A stretch of DNA of 64,000 bases from SZUA-320 sp963707875 (lineage in GTDB: Bacteria; Gemmatimonadota; Gemmatimonadetes; Gemmatimonadales; GWC2-71-9): NCBI GenBank assembly GCA_963707875.1, contig CAVPRU010000014.1, forward strand, positions 372,001 to 436,000, in the 5' to 3' direction. Each line of letters starts with the position of its first letter. The first letter of the stretch is position 1. Made by a program: the position numbers and the translations under genes. Of this stretch, positions 53,340-62,627 are shown piece by piece. A model generated the notes under the pieces. It had not been told where the DNA came from. It saw only the letters and a list, made by a program, of their open reading frames with translations, and made no database searches.

Positions 53340-54298
53340 CGGGGCGGCAGCACCACATCGGCAGAGAGACCCGGCTTGAGATCCCCGGCGCTGTCTCCCT
53401 CGATCTGGATCTTGATCCGATGGACCAGCTTGACCCGCTCTTCGCGGGTCTGGACATTGCGCGGGGTGAATTCCGCCTCGGCGGCGATGAAGACCACTCG
53501 CCCCTGATACTCCCGGCCGGGAAACCCGTCGATCGCGATTCGGGCGGTCTGGCCGATCCCGATCTGCCCCACCACGTCCTCACGGAGATAGACCCGGACC
53601 CAACGGTCACCGGGATTGCGCAGGGAGAGCACCGGCAGCCCCGCCCCGATCACCTCGCCTGGCTCCCGATGACGGCGACTGACGACGCCGCTGAACGGCG
53701 CCTCGATCTCGGCTGAGTGCAGGGCGGCCTGGACCTGCGCCACGCCGGCCACCGCCTGGGCCAGGGCCGCCCGCTGGGCCGCGATCTGTTCCTGCCGCGG
53801 GCCCGACTCCAGCAGTCGGAGCTGTTCGGTGACCCGCTCTCGCTCCCCCAGCATCGCACCCCGGAGGCTCACGGCGCGATCGAGCGATTCCTGACTCAGC
53901 GCGCCGCCAGCATACAGGGTCCGGGCCCTGGTCAAGTCCCGCTCGGCATCGGCCAGGCGGTGCTCCGCGACCGTGGCCACCGCGCGCGCCTGGGCGATCT
54001 CCTCGCTTCGGAATCCCGCCTGGAGTTCGGTCAGCCGCGAGGCCTGTGCCTGGGACTGGGCGGTCGCCGCCGCCAATCGGGCAAGGAGTTCGGCCCGGTC
54101 CAGCACGGCGAGGCGCTGGCCAGCGGTCACCTGGTCGCCTTCGCGGACCAGGATGGAATCGATGCGCCCGGGCAATTGAAATCCGAGGTCCGCCTCCGTG
54201 GCCTCTACGGTGCCGGTCGCCTCAATCGGCTGGGCGAGGTCCCCGCCACAGGCCAGCGCGCCAGCCATCACCAGGAGCCATGCACGTGATCCAGGCAT
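53336..54298 (-). CDS. HlyD/YbhG-type periplasmic adaptor (predicted lipoprotein)
   Basis: 320 residues. The N-terminus MPGSRAWLLVMAGALACGG has the lipobox GALAC, so it is likely a lipid-anchored adaptor. A lipoyl half (PGRIDSILVREGDQVTAGQRLAVLD), a long coiled-coil hairpin (about 80-185), the second lipoyl half (IEAPFSGVVSRRHREPGEVI) and a beta-barrel end follow. It links the ABC permeases to the TolC-like channel encoded next to it. Confidence 0.92.
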   Translation of the reverse strand: MPGSRAWLLVMAGALACGGDLAQPIEATGTVEATEADLGFQLPGRIDSILVREGDQVTAGQRLAVLDRAELLARLAAATAQSQAQASRLTELQAGFRSEEIAQARAVATVAEHRLADAERDLTRARTLYAGGALSQESLDRAVSLRGAMLGERERVTEQLRLLESGPRQEQIAAQRAALAQAVAGVAQVQAALHSAEIEAPFSGVVSRRHREPGEVIGAGLPVLSLRNPGDRWVRVYLREDVVGQIGIGQTARIAIDGFPGREYQGRVVFIAAEAEFTPRNVQTREERVKLVHRIKIQIEGDSAGDLKPGLSADVVLPPR

Positions 54299-54300
54299 AC

Positions 54301-55644
54301 TCAGCGTCCTCCCTCCACAATGGTGTGGAGTGATTCGGGGGTCAGTCGGCCCATGATCTGGGCAAGTTCCACGTGGGCCATCGCCTCGAGGCCTTCGGCT
54401 TCGCTCACCTCGGCCCGGGCCCGGGCCAGCTCAGCCACGGCCCGGAGGTAATCCGATTGGAGCCCGGCCCCTTCCCGGAGCGAAAGCGCCTCGGTGCGGA
54501 CCACTTCAGCCAACTGGTCACGAGCCAGCTTGAGCGCGGCCAGTCGATGCCTCGACTCGGCAATTCTCACCAGCAGTCGATCCACCTGTTCCGTGATGGC
54601 GAGGGCCACGTCCGCCTGCTGCGCTTCGGCCTCGCGCTCGGATGCCCGCGCCCGGGCCACCCCGGCCGACCGCCCGCCCCCGGTGAAGATCGGATAGGAC
54701 ACCCGGACCCCCGCCTGCCACTCCGCGCTGAACCGGGCCTCCGCAGCCCCGTAGGCCACGGTTCGTCCCTCCAGCTGCACGGTGGGAAGCCACAGGGCCG
54801 CGGCGCCCTGACGGAGGGCACCGGCCGCCTCGGTGCGAGCCGAGGCTTCCCGGAGTTGAGGACTCGCGCTCAGAGCCCCGGCAAGGGCGGAGTCCCGATC
54901 CACCGGATCGTGCGCCCGCAGGATGACCGGATTGAGCAGCGGGGTTCGGACCGATTCGAGCGGCAGCGCCGTCAAGCGGGCGAGGTCGGCTTCGGCCAGA
55001 TGCAAATGACCCGCCGCGGACACGCTGTCTGCCCGGGCCGAGGCCAGCGCGGCGTCGGCCCGGAGAAGATCCACCGGGGCCGCCCGGCCCTGTTCCAGAA
55101 ACCGGCGGACCCGATCGGCCTCCGACCCGAGCGCCCGGACTCGCTCCTCCTGGGCCCGGCTCACCGTCAGCGCATGCAGGGCCCCGAGATAGGCGCGCAC
55201 GGTCCCCGCCACCACGGCCTGCCCGGTGCCGTCAGCCCGAGCGAGCGCCGCGTCCTCAAGCGCCTCGGCCTCGGCCACCCGCCCACGGCGGGCACCACCA
55301 TCAAACAGGAGGTAACCCAACACGAGCTGGCCCTGCATCAGGGTGCGATCGAAATCGGGCAAGTTCCCCAGATCGAAGCTGTGAAACGGTCTGACGATCG
55401 TCGGCTCCTGGTGACGCACCATCGCCCCGTCGGCACTCAGCCGGGGCCACCACTGCGCCTGGGCCTCTCGCCGGCCGCTGGAAACCCGCGAAAGCGCCGC
55501 GGCCGCGGCGGCCTGTCGAGGGCTCGTCGCAACGGCTTGTCGCACCGCGATGGCCAGCGAGAGTCGCTGCTGTCCCGCCGCCGGCGCGGGGGACAGCAGC
55601 CCGATCACGGAGCCGGTCAAGACCAGCCGGAGAGCGATATTCAT
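54301..55644 (-). CDS. TolC-family outer membrane efflux protein
   Basis: 447 residues with a signal peptide (LRLVLTGSVIGLLSPAPAAGQ). Two homologous OEP halves are rich in Ala and long helices (AVRQAVATSPRQAAAAAALSR; ARASEREAEAQQADVALAI), giving the trimeric barrel and tunnel. The operon order tetR-tolC-hlyD-ATPase-ATPase-permease-permease makes a complete tripartite exporter. Confidence 0.92.
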   Translation of the reverse strand: MNIALRLVLTGSVIGLLSPAPAAGQQRLSLAIAVRQAVATSPRQAAAAAALSRVSSGRREAQAQWWPRLSADGAMVRHQEPTIVRPFHSFDLGNLPDFDRTLMQGQLVLGYLLFDGGARRGRVAEAEALEDAALARADGTGQAVVAGTVRAYLGALHALTVSRAQEERVRALGSEADRVRRFLEQGRAAPVDLLRADAALASARADSVSAAGHLHLAEADLARLTALPLESVRTPLLNPVILRAHDPVDRDSALAGALSASPQLREASARTEAAGALRQGAAALWLPTVQLEGRTVAYGAAEARFSAEWQAGVRVSYPIFTGGGRSAGVARARASEREAEAQQADVALAITEQVDRLLVRIAESRHRLAALKLARDQLAEVVRTEALSLREGAGLQSDYLRAVAELARARAEVSEAEGLEAMAHVELAQIMGRLTPESLHTIVEGGR

Positions 55645-56267
55645 GTGGCAGCAGCCTCCTGCGGAGCCTGAAGCCCCGCACGGATGAAGTCGAGGGCATT
55701 GCTCAGCGCGAGGTCCCGAGTGGCCTCATCATCGAGATCGATCCCCGGGCCGGCGCGGAGGATGGGACGGAACACGTTCAGCAACACGGGTTGGGCCATG
55801 ACGGCGATCGTCAGCAACCGTGGATCCCCCGGCCGGATGATGCCGTGGGCCTGACCCTCCGCAATGAGGCCGGCAACCAGGCGGGCGACCCGGGGCAGGA
55901 ACTGCACCGCCGATGGGGGAAGGTTCCGCTCGAACAACAGCGCCTGCATCATCAGGCTCCGCTGGTCCGGGTGGTCGGACAGGTGACGGAAGTGGGCCGC
56001 CGCCAGGGCCAGAATCCGGTCGAGCGCATCGCCCTCGGTCGCCTGAACTGCTGCCGTGAGCCGGGCCAGCAGCCCCTCCTGGACCCCGAGGAGGGTCTGC
56101 TCATAGAGGGCGGCCTTCGAGCCGAAATGGTAGCTGATGGCACCGAGGTTGGTCTGGGCGGCCGCGGTGATGTCCCGCACCGAGGTTCCCCGATACCCGG
56201 CGGCGGCGAACAGCCGGGTAGCGGTGCTGATGAGCCTGGCCTTGGTAGCTACGAGAGAATCATTCAT
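55641..56267 (-). CDS. TetR family transcriptional regulator (CecR-like)
   Basis: 208 residues. The N-terminal TetR helix-turn-helix is ATRLFAAAGYRGTSVRDITAAAQTNLGAISYHFGSKAALYE. The C-terminal domain (about 80-200) resembles that of CecR/YbiH, the regulator of the E. coli ybhGFSRL operon. The ligand is unknown. The operator-like palindrome at 56264-56279 spans its own start codon, so it most likely represses its own operon. Confidence 0.92.
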   Translation of the reverse strand: MNDSLVATKARLISTATRLFAAAGYRGTSVRDITAAAQTNLGAISYHFGSKAALYEQTLLGVQEGLLARLTAAVQATEGDALDRILALAAAHFRHLSDHPDQRSLMMQALLFERNLPPSAVQFLPRVARLVAGLIAEGQAHGIIRPGDPRLLTIAVMAQPVLLNVFRPILRAGPGIDLDDEATRDLALSNALDFIRAGLQAPQEAAAT

Positions 56268-56279
56268 ACGTTTGTATGA
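56264..56279. promoter_or_regulatory. TetR operator palindrome
   Basis: TCATAC-gttt-GTATGA, a perfect 6-bp inverted repeat with a 4-nt spacer, overlapping both the -10 element and the start codon of the TetR gene. Repressor binding there would block RNA polymerase. Confidence 0.65.
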
Positions 56280-56304
56280 TATGAGTTTCCTTCCATCCCC
56301 GCAA
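56276..56304 (-). promoter_or_regulatory. Promoter of the tetR-exporter operon
   Basis: TTGCGG (56299-56304), 17-nt spacer, TATCAT (56276-56281) on the minus strand. Transcription would start only a few nucleotides before the ATG at 56267, giving a nearly leaderless message. Confidence 0.6.
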
Positions 56305-56362
56305 GGGGTTACCCTATGGGGGCTGCCCGACCCGGCAGAGCCCTTCGGATCAGGAGGCAGAA

Positions 56363-57043
56363 ATGCGGTTGTTGGTCGTCGAGGACGACGTCGGAGCCTG
56401 CCGCTTCCTTCGCCAGGGACTCGCCGAGGAAGGTCACGACGTCGCAGTGGCCCCGAACGGGGAGGCCGGCCTCAAGCTGGGGCTGGAACGGGAGTTCGAT
56501 GTGATCCTGCTCGACATCATGCTTCCCAAGCTGGACGGGCTCGCGGTGGCGCGCCGGCTGCGTGAGGAGGGCGTCGATACCCCGATCCTCATGCTGACCG
56601 CCCGGGATTCCACCGGCGACGCCGTCCGGGGCCTGGACGCCGGCGGTGACGACTATCTCACCAAGCCGTTCGATTTCGAGGAACTGCTGGCGCGAGTCCG
56701 AGCCCTCGCGCGCCGGGGCACCGGGGCTGGACTGCCGGACCTGCTCCGGGTGGGGGACCTGGAGCTGAACCGGATTCGCCGCACGGTATTCCGGAAGGGC
56801 CGTCGGATTCACCTGGCCCCTCGCGAGTTCCGGCTGCTCGAGCATTTCATGCTCCACGTCGATCAGCCGCAGACGCGCGAGACCCTGCTCTCCCGGGTCT
56901 GGGACATGGATAGCGATCCCGGAACCAACGTGGTGGATGCCAACGTCTCCACCCTGCGCCGGAAACTCGAGGACTTCGGGACCAGGCGCCTGATCGTGAC
57001 GGTCCGGGGAGTCGGCTACGCCATCACCGCCGACGAGGCTTGA
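56363..57043 (+). CDS. OmpR-family response regulator
   Basis: 226 residues, ATG preceded by AGGAGG. The receiver domain (1-115) has the acidic pair ED near residue 7, the phospho-acceptor D51 in VILLDIMLP and the Lys in TKPF. The winged-helix DNA-binding domain (about 130-225) ends in VRGVGYAI. It is 3 nt upstream of its sensor kinase and divergent from the TetR gene, so it may share regulation with the exporter. Confidence 0.95.
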   Translation: MRLLVVEDDVGACRFLRQGLAEEGHDVAVAPNGEAGLKLGLEREFDVILLDIMLPKLDGLAVARRLREEGVDTPILMLTARDSTGDAVRGLDAGGDDYLTKPFDFEELLARVRALARRGTGAGLPDLLRVGDLELNRIRRTVFRKGRRIHLAPREFRLLEHFMLHVDQPQTRETLLSRVWDMDSDPGTNVVDANVSTLRRKLEDFGTRRLIVTVRGVGYAITADEA

Positions 57044-57046
57044 CCG

Positions 57047-58505
57047 ATGCGGTCGTTCCGGGGCCAGCTGGCACGACGGACGGCGATTGCCGCCGGCGGA
57101 CTCGTGGCCGCGATGGCGATCATCAGCTACCTGGTTCTCGCCAGGCTGCTTCGCAACGACCTCGATGGAACGCTTCGCCAGATCGCCGAGTACGAGGCGG
57201 CCGCAGCCGCCTCGACCGACGAGCAGGAGTTCCACTTCCATGAGGCCGTGCTGCTGGGGCTCCAGGATGCCGAGCTTCCCGAACTGACCCGATTCGCCCA
57301 GCTGCTTGACCTGACCGGCCACTCACTGGTCAGAAGCCGGAGCCTGGCAAGTCCGGTCAATCCCCCCCGGGAGGCGGTCGAGCGGGTGGCCGGCCAGGGT
57401 CGCCCGGCCTTCATTTCGCACTTGTCCGGCCGGGTCCATCTGCGGAGTCTGATCTTCCCGATTCGGCTCTCCGGTCCGGAACAGTCGTATCTCCTGCATG
57501 TGGCCGCACCCACCCAACCGCTCCGCGACACCTTGTTTGCCTTCACCATGGTGCTGGCCTCCCTCACTCTGGTGGGAACAGGCCTCGGCTTCTGGCTTGG
57601 ATGGCAGGGTGCTGAGGTCGCGCTGCGGCCGGTCAACGAGATCACCGGCCAGGCGGCCGCCCTCGGGCCGGCCTCTCTTGCGGCCCGGATCACCGCCCAG
57701 AACGATGTCACCGAATTCAAGCAGCTGGTCGGGGTGCTGAACGACATGCTCGATCGGCTGGAACGCACCCTCGAGGGCCAGAAGCGGTTTACCGCTGACG
57801 CCAGCCACGAACTGCGCGGCCCCCTCAACGTACTTCGGGGGGAAATCGATGTGGCACTCCTGCGGAACCGTTCCGGCGAAGAGTACCGGGAGTTCCTGGC
57901 ACGCTGTCACGCCGAAGTCATTCGGCTGACCCGGCTCGCCCAGGACCTGCTCCTGCTGGCCAGGGCAGACGGCGGGGCCCTCGAGCCTTCGGCTGGAGCC
58001 GATCGATCTGGCCGAGCTGGTGACCCTGGTGGTAGAGCGCCACCGCCTGATGGCCACCGAGCGCGGGGTGACACTGGCCCTCAGCGTGCACCCCGTTCCT
58101 GTCGAAGCCGACCGCGACCTGCTGGAGCGGGCTTGCGCCAACCTGGTCCACAACGCGGTGATCCACTCACCCAGGGGGAGCACCGTGGAGGTGACCGTCC
58201 CGGGCGGGAACGGAGCCGAACTGACAGTCAGGGACAGTGGGCCCGGAATCCCCGAAGCGGCCGTCCCGATGCTGTTCGAGCGGTTCTTCCAGGCCGACCC
58301 TTCCCGGCCCCGGAAAGCCGGCACCGGGCTCGGCCTCGCGATCGCCCGGGCCGCTGTCGAAGCACACGGCGGGACCCTCGACTTCGAGGGCAACGCGCCG
58401 GGTGCGGTCTTCCGGGTCCGACTGCCCCCCGCGACCCCGGGTCCCAACCTCCTTCCCTGGAAGGGTCCACTGCCCTTGGTTGTCCCATCCCGAGCCGCTG
58501 AGTAG
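57047..58505 (+). CDS. Sensor histidine kinase, one frameshift
   Basis: Two membrane helices (about 10-30 and 155-180) enclose a ~125-residue periplasmic sensor domain. HAMP (GAEVALRPVNEIT) and HisKA follow, with the phospho-acceptor His in DASHELRGPLN (Gly where most have Thr). At 57989-57992 the frame moves by +1; the continuation holds the linker, the N-box LVHNAVIHS, the DSGPGIP and GTGLGLAIARA ATP-binding motifs. One surplus G near 57991 explains the break. The total is about 485 residues. Confidence 0.88.
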
Positions 58506-58518
58506 GTTTCCGCCCCGA

Positions 58519-58609
58519 GGAGCGGTGGCCGAGAGGCTGAAGGCGGCGGTTTGCTAAACCGTTATAGGGGCTAATACCCCTATCGAGGGTTCGAATCCCT
58601 CCCGCTCCG
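58519..58609 (+). tRNA. tRNA-Ser (GCT)
   Basis: 91 nt class II tRNA. The acceptor GGAGCGG pairs with CCGCTCC, the discriminator is G73, the anticodon loop is TTGCTAA, the long variable arm is ATAGGGG/CCCCTAT, and the T-arm GAGGG-TTCGAAT-CCCTC. No CCA is encoded. It lies between the histidine kinase and gltX. Confidence 0.95.
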
Positions 58610-58700
58610 TTTGATGGAGGACTGGCACCGGCCCGCCGGCAGCGCCCGGCAAGATCTCGGCGCCAGTCCTCCAGTGCTTCCCCCAACCAGGCAGCGCTCG

Positions 58701-60125
58701 GTGACCGTTCGCGTCCGCTTCGCCCCTTCCCCGACCGGCTACCTCCACGTGGGAGGAGCCCGGACCGCCCTGTTCAACTGGCTGTTTGCCAGGGCCTCCG
58801 GGGGCACCTTGATCCTCCGGATCGAAGACACCGACAAGGCCAGGAGCACCGAGGAGCACACCCAGGTCATCCTGGACGGGCTCCAATGGCTGGGGATTCC
58901 CTGGGATGAAGGTCCGTTCTTTCAGGGGGCCTATGCCGATCGGCACCGGGGCGATGTCGACCGGATGCTCGCCTCCGGACACGCCTACCGGTGTTTCTGC
59001 ACCCCTGAACTGATCGAACAGCAGCGCAAGACCGCCATCGCCCACGGTGCCGCATTCCAATACGATCGGCGCTGTCGATCCCTGCCGGCGGAGGAGGTCG
59101 AGCGGCGGCTGGCGGCCGGAGAGCGATTCACCGTCCGCTGCGCGGTGCCCGACGGCGAGGTTGCCTGGGACGATGCGGTCCATGGCACCATCTCCTTCCA
59201 GGGCAGAGATCTCGACGATTTCATCGTGCTGCGCACCGACGGGTCAGCGATCTACAATCTGGCCGTCGTGTCCGACGACGTGGCCATGGGGATCACCCAT
59301 GTGATCCGGGGAGATGATCACATCTCCAATACCCCGAAGCAGATCCTCATCTACCGTGCCCTGGGCGAGGCCCAGCCGATCTTCGGCCATGTTCCGATGA
59401 TCCTCGGCAGCGACGGGAAGAAGCTCTCCAAGCGTCACGGGGCCACCGCGGTGGGCGACTACCAGCATCAGGGCATCCTCCCGAGTGCCATGCGGAACTT
59501 CCTGGCCCTGCTGGGGTGGTCTCCAGGGGACGATCTGGAGATCCTGCCGGAAGAGGAGATGATCCGGCGGTTCACCCTGGGCGCCATTCAGAGGAAGCCG
59601 GCGGTCTTCGATACCGCGAAACTGGAGTGGATGAACGGGCAGTACCTGTCGGCCCTGCCGGCGGATCAGCTGGAGGCCCCGGTCCGGACCGCCCTCGAGG
59701 CAATGGGGATCGCACCGGGCGCCGGAATCCTTGGCGCCCTGATCGACGCCGTGAAGGAACGGTCCCGGACGGTGACCCAGCTGGCGGAGCAGGTGGCCGT
59801 CCGGATCGATGCTTCCCGGATGGTTCCGGACCCGAAGGCCGAGGCGCTCCGACTGAAGCTGGGCGATCGTTTCGGCGCCAACCTGTCCCTCGCCGTCGAG
59901 GAGCTCGCGACCATGGCCGAACCGGACTGGCATCCGGAGCGCTTGATCGAAGCCCTGAAGGCGCGGGCCGAGCGGGAGGGGATCAAGCTGGGCGATCTGC
60001 TGCAGCCGATCAGGGTGGCCCTGACGGGGACGACCGTTTCGGAGCCGGTGAATGACCTGCTGGTCGTGGTCGGGCGCGCCGAATCGCTGGATCGGTTGCG
60101 GAAGGCGGCGGGGACCGCGAGCTAG
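58701..60125 (+). CDS. gltX: Glutamate-tRNA ligase
   Basis: 474 residues from a GTG at 58701, where the family N-terminus (VRVRFAPSPTGYLHVGGARTALFN) begins. The class I signatures are the HIGH-type HVGG and KKLSKRHG. The zinc-binding segment is replaced by the short type. It may also charge tRNA-Gln if the organism uses GatCAB, which cannot be told here. Confidence 0.96.
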   Translation: MTVRVRFAPSPTGYLHVGGARTALFNWLFARASGGTLILRIEDTDKARSTEEHTQVILDGLQWLGIPWDEGPFFQGAYADRHRGDVDRMLASGHAYRCFCTPELIEQQRKTAIAHGAAFQYDRRCRSLPAEEVERRLAAGERFTVRCAVPDGEVAWDDAVHGTISFQGRDLDDFIVLRTDGSAIYNLAVVSDDVAMGITHVIRGDDHISNTPKQILIYRALGEAQPIFGHVPMILGSDGKKLSKRHGATAVGDYQHQGILPSAMRNFLALLGWSPGDDLEILPEEEMIRRFTLGAIQRKPAVFDTAKLEWMNGQYLSALPADQLEAPVRTALEAMGIAPGAGILGALIDAVKERSRTVTQLAEQVAVRIDASRMVPDPKAEALRLKLGDRFGANLSLAVEELATMAEPDWHPERLIEALKARAEREGIKLGDLLQPIRVALTGTTVSEPVNDLLVVVGRAESLDRLRKAAGTAS

Positions 60126-60131
60126 CGGCGC

Positions 60132-60578
60132 TCAGGCCAGGGGCGTGGACCCGGTGGTCCAGATCCGGCCCAGCAGGGCGTCGAGAAGACCTTCCAGCAC
60201 AAAGACCTCGGCCGCCGAACGGGTGCTCGCGGCATCCATCCCCCAGAGGACCGCCTGGCGGCCGTTCCGGTCCGAGCCCATCTGCACGAAACTCCGCTCT
60301 TCCCGCGCCAGAACCATGGGCAGCGCCTGCGCCAGGAATCCGGTGACCCCGTTGGTCCCCGGCCCCCCGATGGCGATGACGGGATGGGAGTGGAAGGTGG
60401 GGGTCCCGAAATACCGTTCGTCGGTGATGATCAGGGCCCGGCGGTAGGTGGCTCCGCCCCCCCGGTGATCCACCTCATCCCGAAGCCACTCGGCGACCGA
60501 CCGATCCTTGGTGAGGGCCGCGGGGGTCGAGCCGGTCACCACCAGGACGGTCTCCTCGCCGTCAACCAGTTTCATCAT
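60132..60578 (-). CDS. Protein of unknown function
   Basis: 148 residues, cytoplasmic. Stretches such as VLVVTGSTPAALTKDRSVAEWLRDEVD, ALIITDERYFG, VIAIGGPGTNGVTGFLAQALPMV and DAASTRSAAEVFVLEGLLDALLG look like an alpha/beta Rossmann-like fold with a Gly-rich loop. I recognise no family. The start overlaps the TonB-like gene stop (ATGA), so it is the last gene of that run and convergent with gltX. Confidence 0.75.
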   Translation of the reverse strand: MMKLVDGEETVLVVTGSTPAALTKDRSVAEWLRDEVDHRGGGATYRRALIITDERYFGTPTFHSHPVIAIGGPGTNGVTGFLAQALPMVLAREERSFVQMGSDRNGRQAVLWGMDAASTRSAAEVFVLEGLLDALLGRIWTTGSTPLA

Positions 60579-61447
60579 GAGGAGGGAATGGTGTCGGCGG
60601 GGGTTCGCCGCTGGTTGCGCTCGAGTTCCCGCTGGCGCTCCTGTTCTTCTCGAAGCTGCTTCACGGCCTGCTTGAAATCCTCCATCGTCCGGGCTCGCTG
60701 GGCCGCCATCATCAGGTCCTCTCGCATGGCGGCCAGCCGCTGAGTGTACCGCAAGTCTACGTTGGACATCGGAGGAATCGGCATCAGGGCCAGGACCGCG
60801 GTTGGGATCCGGAGCCCCCCCAGGTAGATGAACCGGTTGTCGATCCCGAAGGTCTTTCCGGCAATCTTGGTCGTCCAGCTGGGCGGCGCATTGCCATACG
60901 GAGTCGGGGACGCGATCACCGAGTCCAGGTAGGCCTGGACCACGGCGGTGACCGCGCTGTCCAGCAGTTCGTAGTGCGAGCGGGTCAGCCGACGGGCCAG
61001 CTCGGCGGGCGGCAGCGGCAGCGGTTCGACCCAGAGCCGCCCATCCCCAAGCGCAGGCCGGAGTCCACCCTGCGCCTCTGACCCTGGACCGACCGCCGGC
61101 GGCGCTCCGCCCCCGGTATCGACGGCCGGCCGGGGAAGCCCGGTCGGGGCCGCGGCAGGCTGCGCCACCGGCGGGCCGAGGGCGTCGGGCGCGACGGCCA
61201 CCTGGACGTCGATGGTAGGGGGCGGCCGCACCGGGGCCTGCTGTCGCGGCTGATAGAACATGTCGACGGCCCGGAGGTTGGCGTCGAATCGGAGGAGCGG
61301 CACGTCCGGCCGGTCCCGGCTGCTCTGGTAGAGGTAGGCACCGGGAATCGCGAACACCACCAGATGCACCAGAACGCTGGCGAGCAGGGCTCGCCAGCCA
61401 CCGGGGCGGGGCCGGCTCGGCAGGAGCAGCTCAGGCGCGTCCCGCAA
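60575..61447 (-). CDS. TonB-like periplasmic protein with N-terminal anchor
   Basis: 290 residues. One N-terminal membrane helix (WRALLASVLVHLVVFAIPGAYLYQ) and a Pro-rich linker (about 65-140) resemble TonB-type energy-coupling proteins. The C-terminal domain (GIDNRFIYLGGLRIPTAVLALMP) is not a TonB domain that I recognise, and the end is a charged helix (QLREEQERQRELERNQRR). A periplasmic location is inferred. It overlaps the aminotransferase stop by 17 nt. Confidence 0.75.
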   Translation of the reverse strand: MRDAPELLLPSRPRPGGWRALLASVLVHLVVFAIPGAYLYQSSRDRPDVPLLRFDANLRAVDMFYQPRQQAPVRPPPTIDVQVAVAPDALGPPVAQPAAAPTGLPRPAVDTGGGAPPAVGPGSEAQGGLRPALGDGRLWVEPLPLPPAELARRLTRSHYELLDSAVTAVVQAYLDSVIASPTPYGNAPPSWTTKIAGKTFGIDNRFIYLGGLRIPTAVLALMPIPPMSNVDLRYTQRLAAMREDLMMAAQRARTMEDFKQAVKQLREEQERQRELERNQRRTPADTIPSS

Positions 61448-62627
61448 GCTCCCGCTCCCGCCAGTGTGCCAGCACCCGTCCCAACCGGGCCACGGCCTCC
61501 TGGAGCCGATCCGGGGTTGCCGTCAGCGCAATTCGGAAATAGCCCTCCCCGGCCGGGCCGAACCCGCGTCCGGGCAACACCACCACCCCTTCGACCTCCA
61601 GAGCCTGGCGGGCGAACTCGCTGGAGAGAATGCCGTCCGGAAGCGGGACCCACAGATACATCGCCGCCTTGGGAGTCTCCACCACAAATCCGGCCCGCGC
61701 CAACGCCGCCACGCAGGCATCTCGACGGGCCCGGAGCGAGGCACAGATCGGCGCCACCAGCGCCTCCGACTGATCGAGTGCCACGACGGCCGCCTGCTGC
61801 AGTGCCAGAAAGGAGCCGGTGTCGAGGTAGGATTTTGCCTTGGTCATGGCGGCGATGAGTTCCGACCGCGCCACCGCCCAGCCCAGTCGCCATCCGGTCA
61901 TCGAATAGCTCTTGGAAAGCGAGAAGAACTCGACCGCCACCTCGCGGGCTCCCGGGGTCTGGAAGATGCTCGGCGCGACATAGCCGTCGAAAGTGAGGTC
62001 GCAATAGGCGTTGTCGTAGGCCAGCAGGATCTGGTGCCGCCGGCAGATCTCCACGGTTCGAGCCAGATACTCCGGGGTGGCGACCGCCGCGGTCGGGTTG
62101 TTGGGATAGTTCAGGAAGACCACCCGGGCCCGGCCAAGCACCTCTTCCGGCAGCGCGGAGAGTTCGAGCAGGAACCCCCGGTCCGCCGTGAGGGGGACGA
62201 TATGCGGCTCGGCCCCGGCCAGCCTGGCCCCGCCCAGGTAGGCCTGATACCCCGGCTCGGGGATGATCGCGATATCGCCCGGATCGAGGAACGCCAGGGG
62301 CAGGTGGGCGATCCCCTCCTTCGACCCGATCAGCGGCAGCAGCTCGGAGACCGGGTCGACCGTCAGTCCGAAGCGACGTTCGAGATACCGGCCAATCGCC
62401 TGCCGGAAGGCCGGCAGGCCCTGCTGGAATCCGTACTTGCTGAGGGCCGGGTTCTCCACCGCGCGCTGCAGTGCCTCGACCACCACCGGTGGCGGAGGAG
62501 TGTCGTTGTCCCCGGCCCCGAGGTCGATCACATCAACCCCGGCGTCCTGCAGCCGGCGTTTGATCGTCGGCACATCGGCGAGGGGATAGCCAGGGAGCGC
62601 CCGGAGGCGCGCATTCGGTCCGATCAT
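61431..62627 (-). CDS. Class I/II aminotransferase (LL-diaminopimelate aminotransferase-like)
   Basis: 398 residues. PLP-enzyme motifs: IDLGAGDNDTPPP, YGFQQGLPAFRQAI, GSKEGIAHLPLAF, the Asn-Pro loop NYPNNPTAA, AYDNAYCDL and the PLP lysine in SLSKSYSMTGWRLGW. The first of these, and the length, fit LL-DAP aminotransferases and related AlaC/AspC types. The start is ATG 62627; it overlaps the FAH gene stop by 4 nt. Confidence 0.88.
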   Translation of the reverse strand: MIGPNARLRALPGYPLADVPTIKRRLQDAGVDVIDLGAGDNDTPPPPVVVEALQRAVENPALSKYGFQQGLPAFRQAIGRYLERRFGLTVDPVSELLPLIGSKEGIAHLPLAFLDPGDIAIIPEPGYQAYLGGARLAGAEPHIVPLTADRGFLLELSALPEEVLGRARVVFLNYPNNPTAAVATPEYLARTVEICRRHQILLAYDNAYCDLTFDGYVAPSIFQTPGAREVAVEFFSLSKSYSMTGWRLGWAVARSELIAAMTKAKSYLDTGSFLALQQAAVVALDQSEALVAPICASLRARRDACVAALARAGFVVETPKAAMYLWVPLPDGILSSEFARQALEVEGVVVLPGRGFGPAGEGYFRIALTATPDRLQEAVARLGRVLAHWRERELAGRA

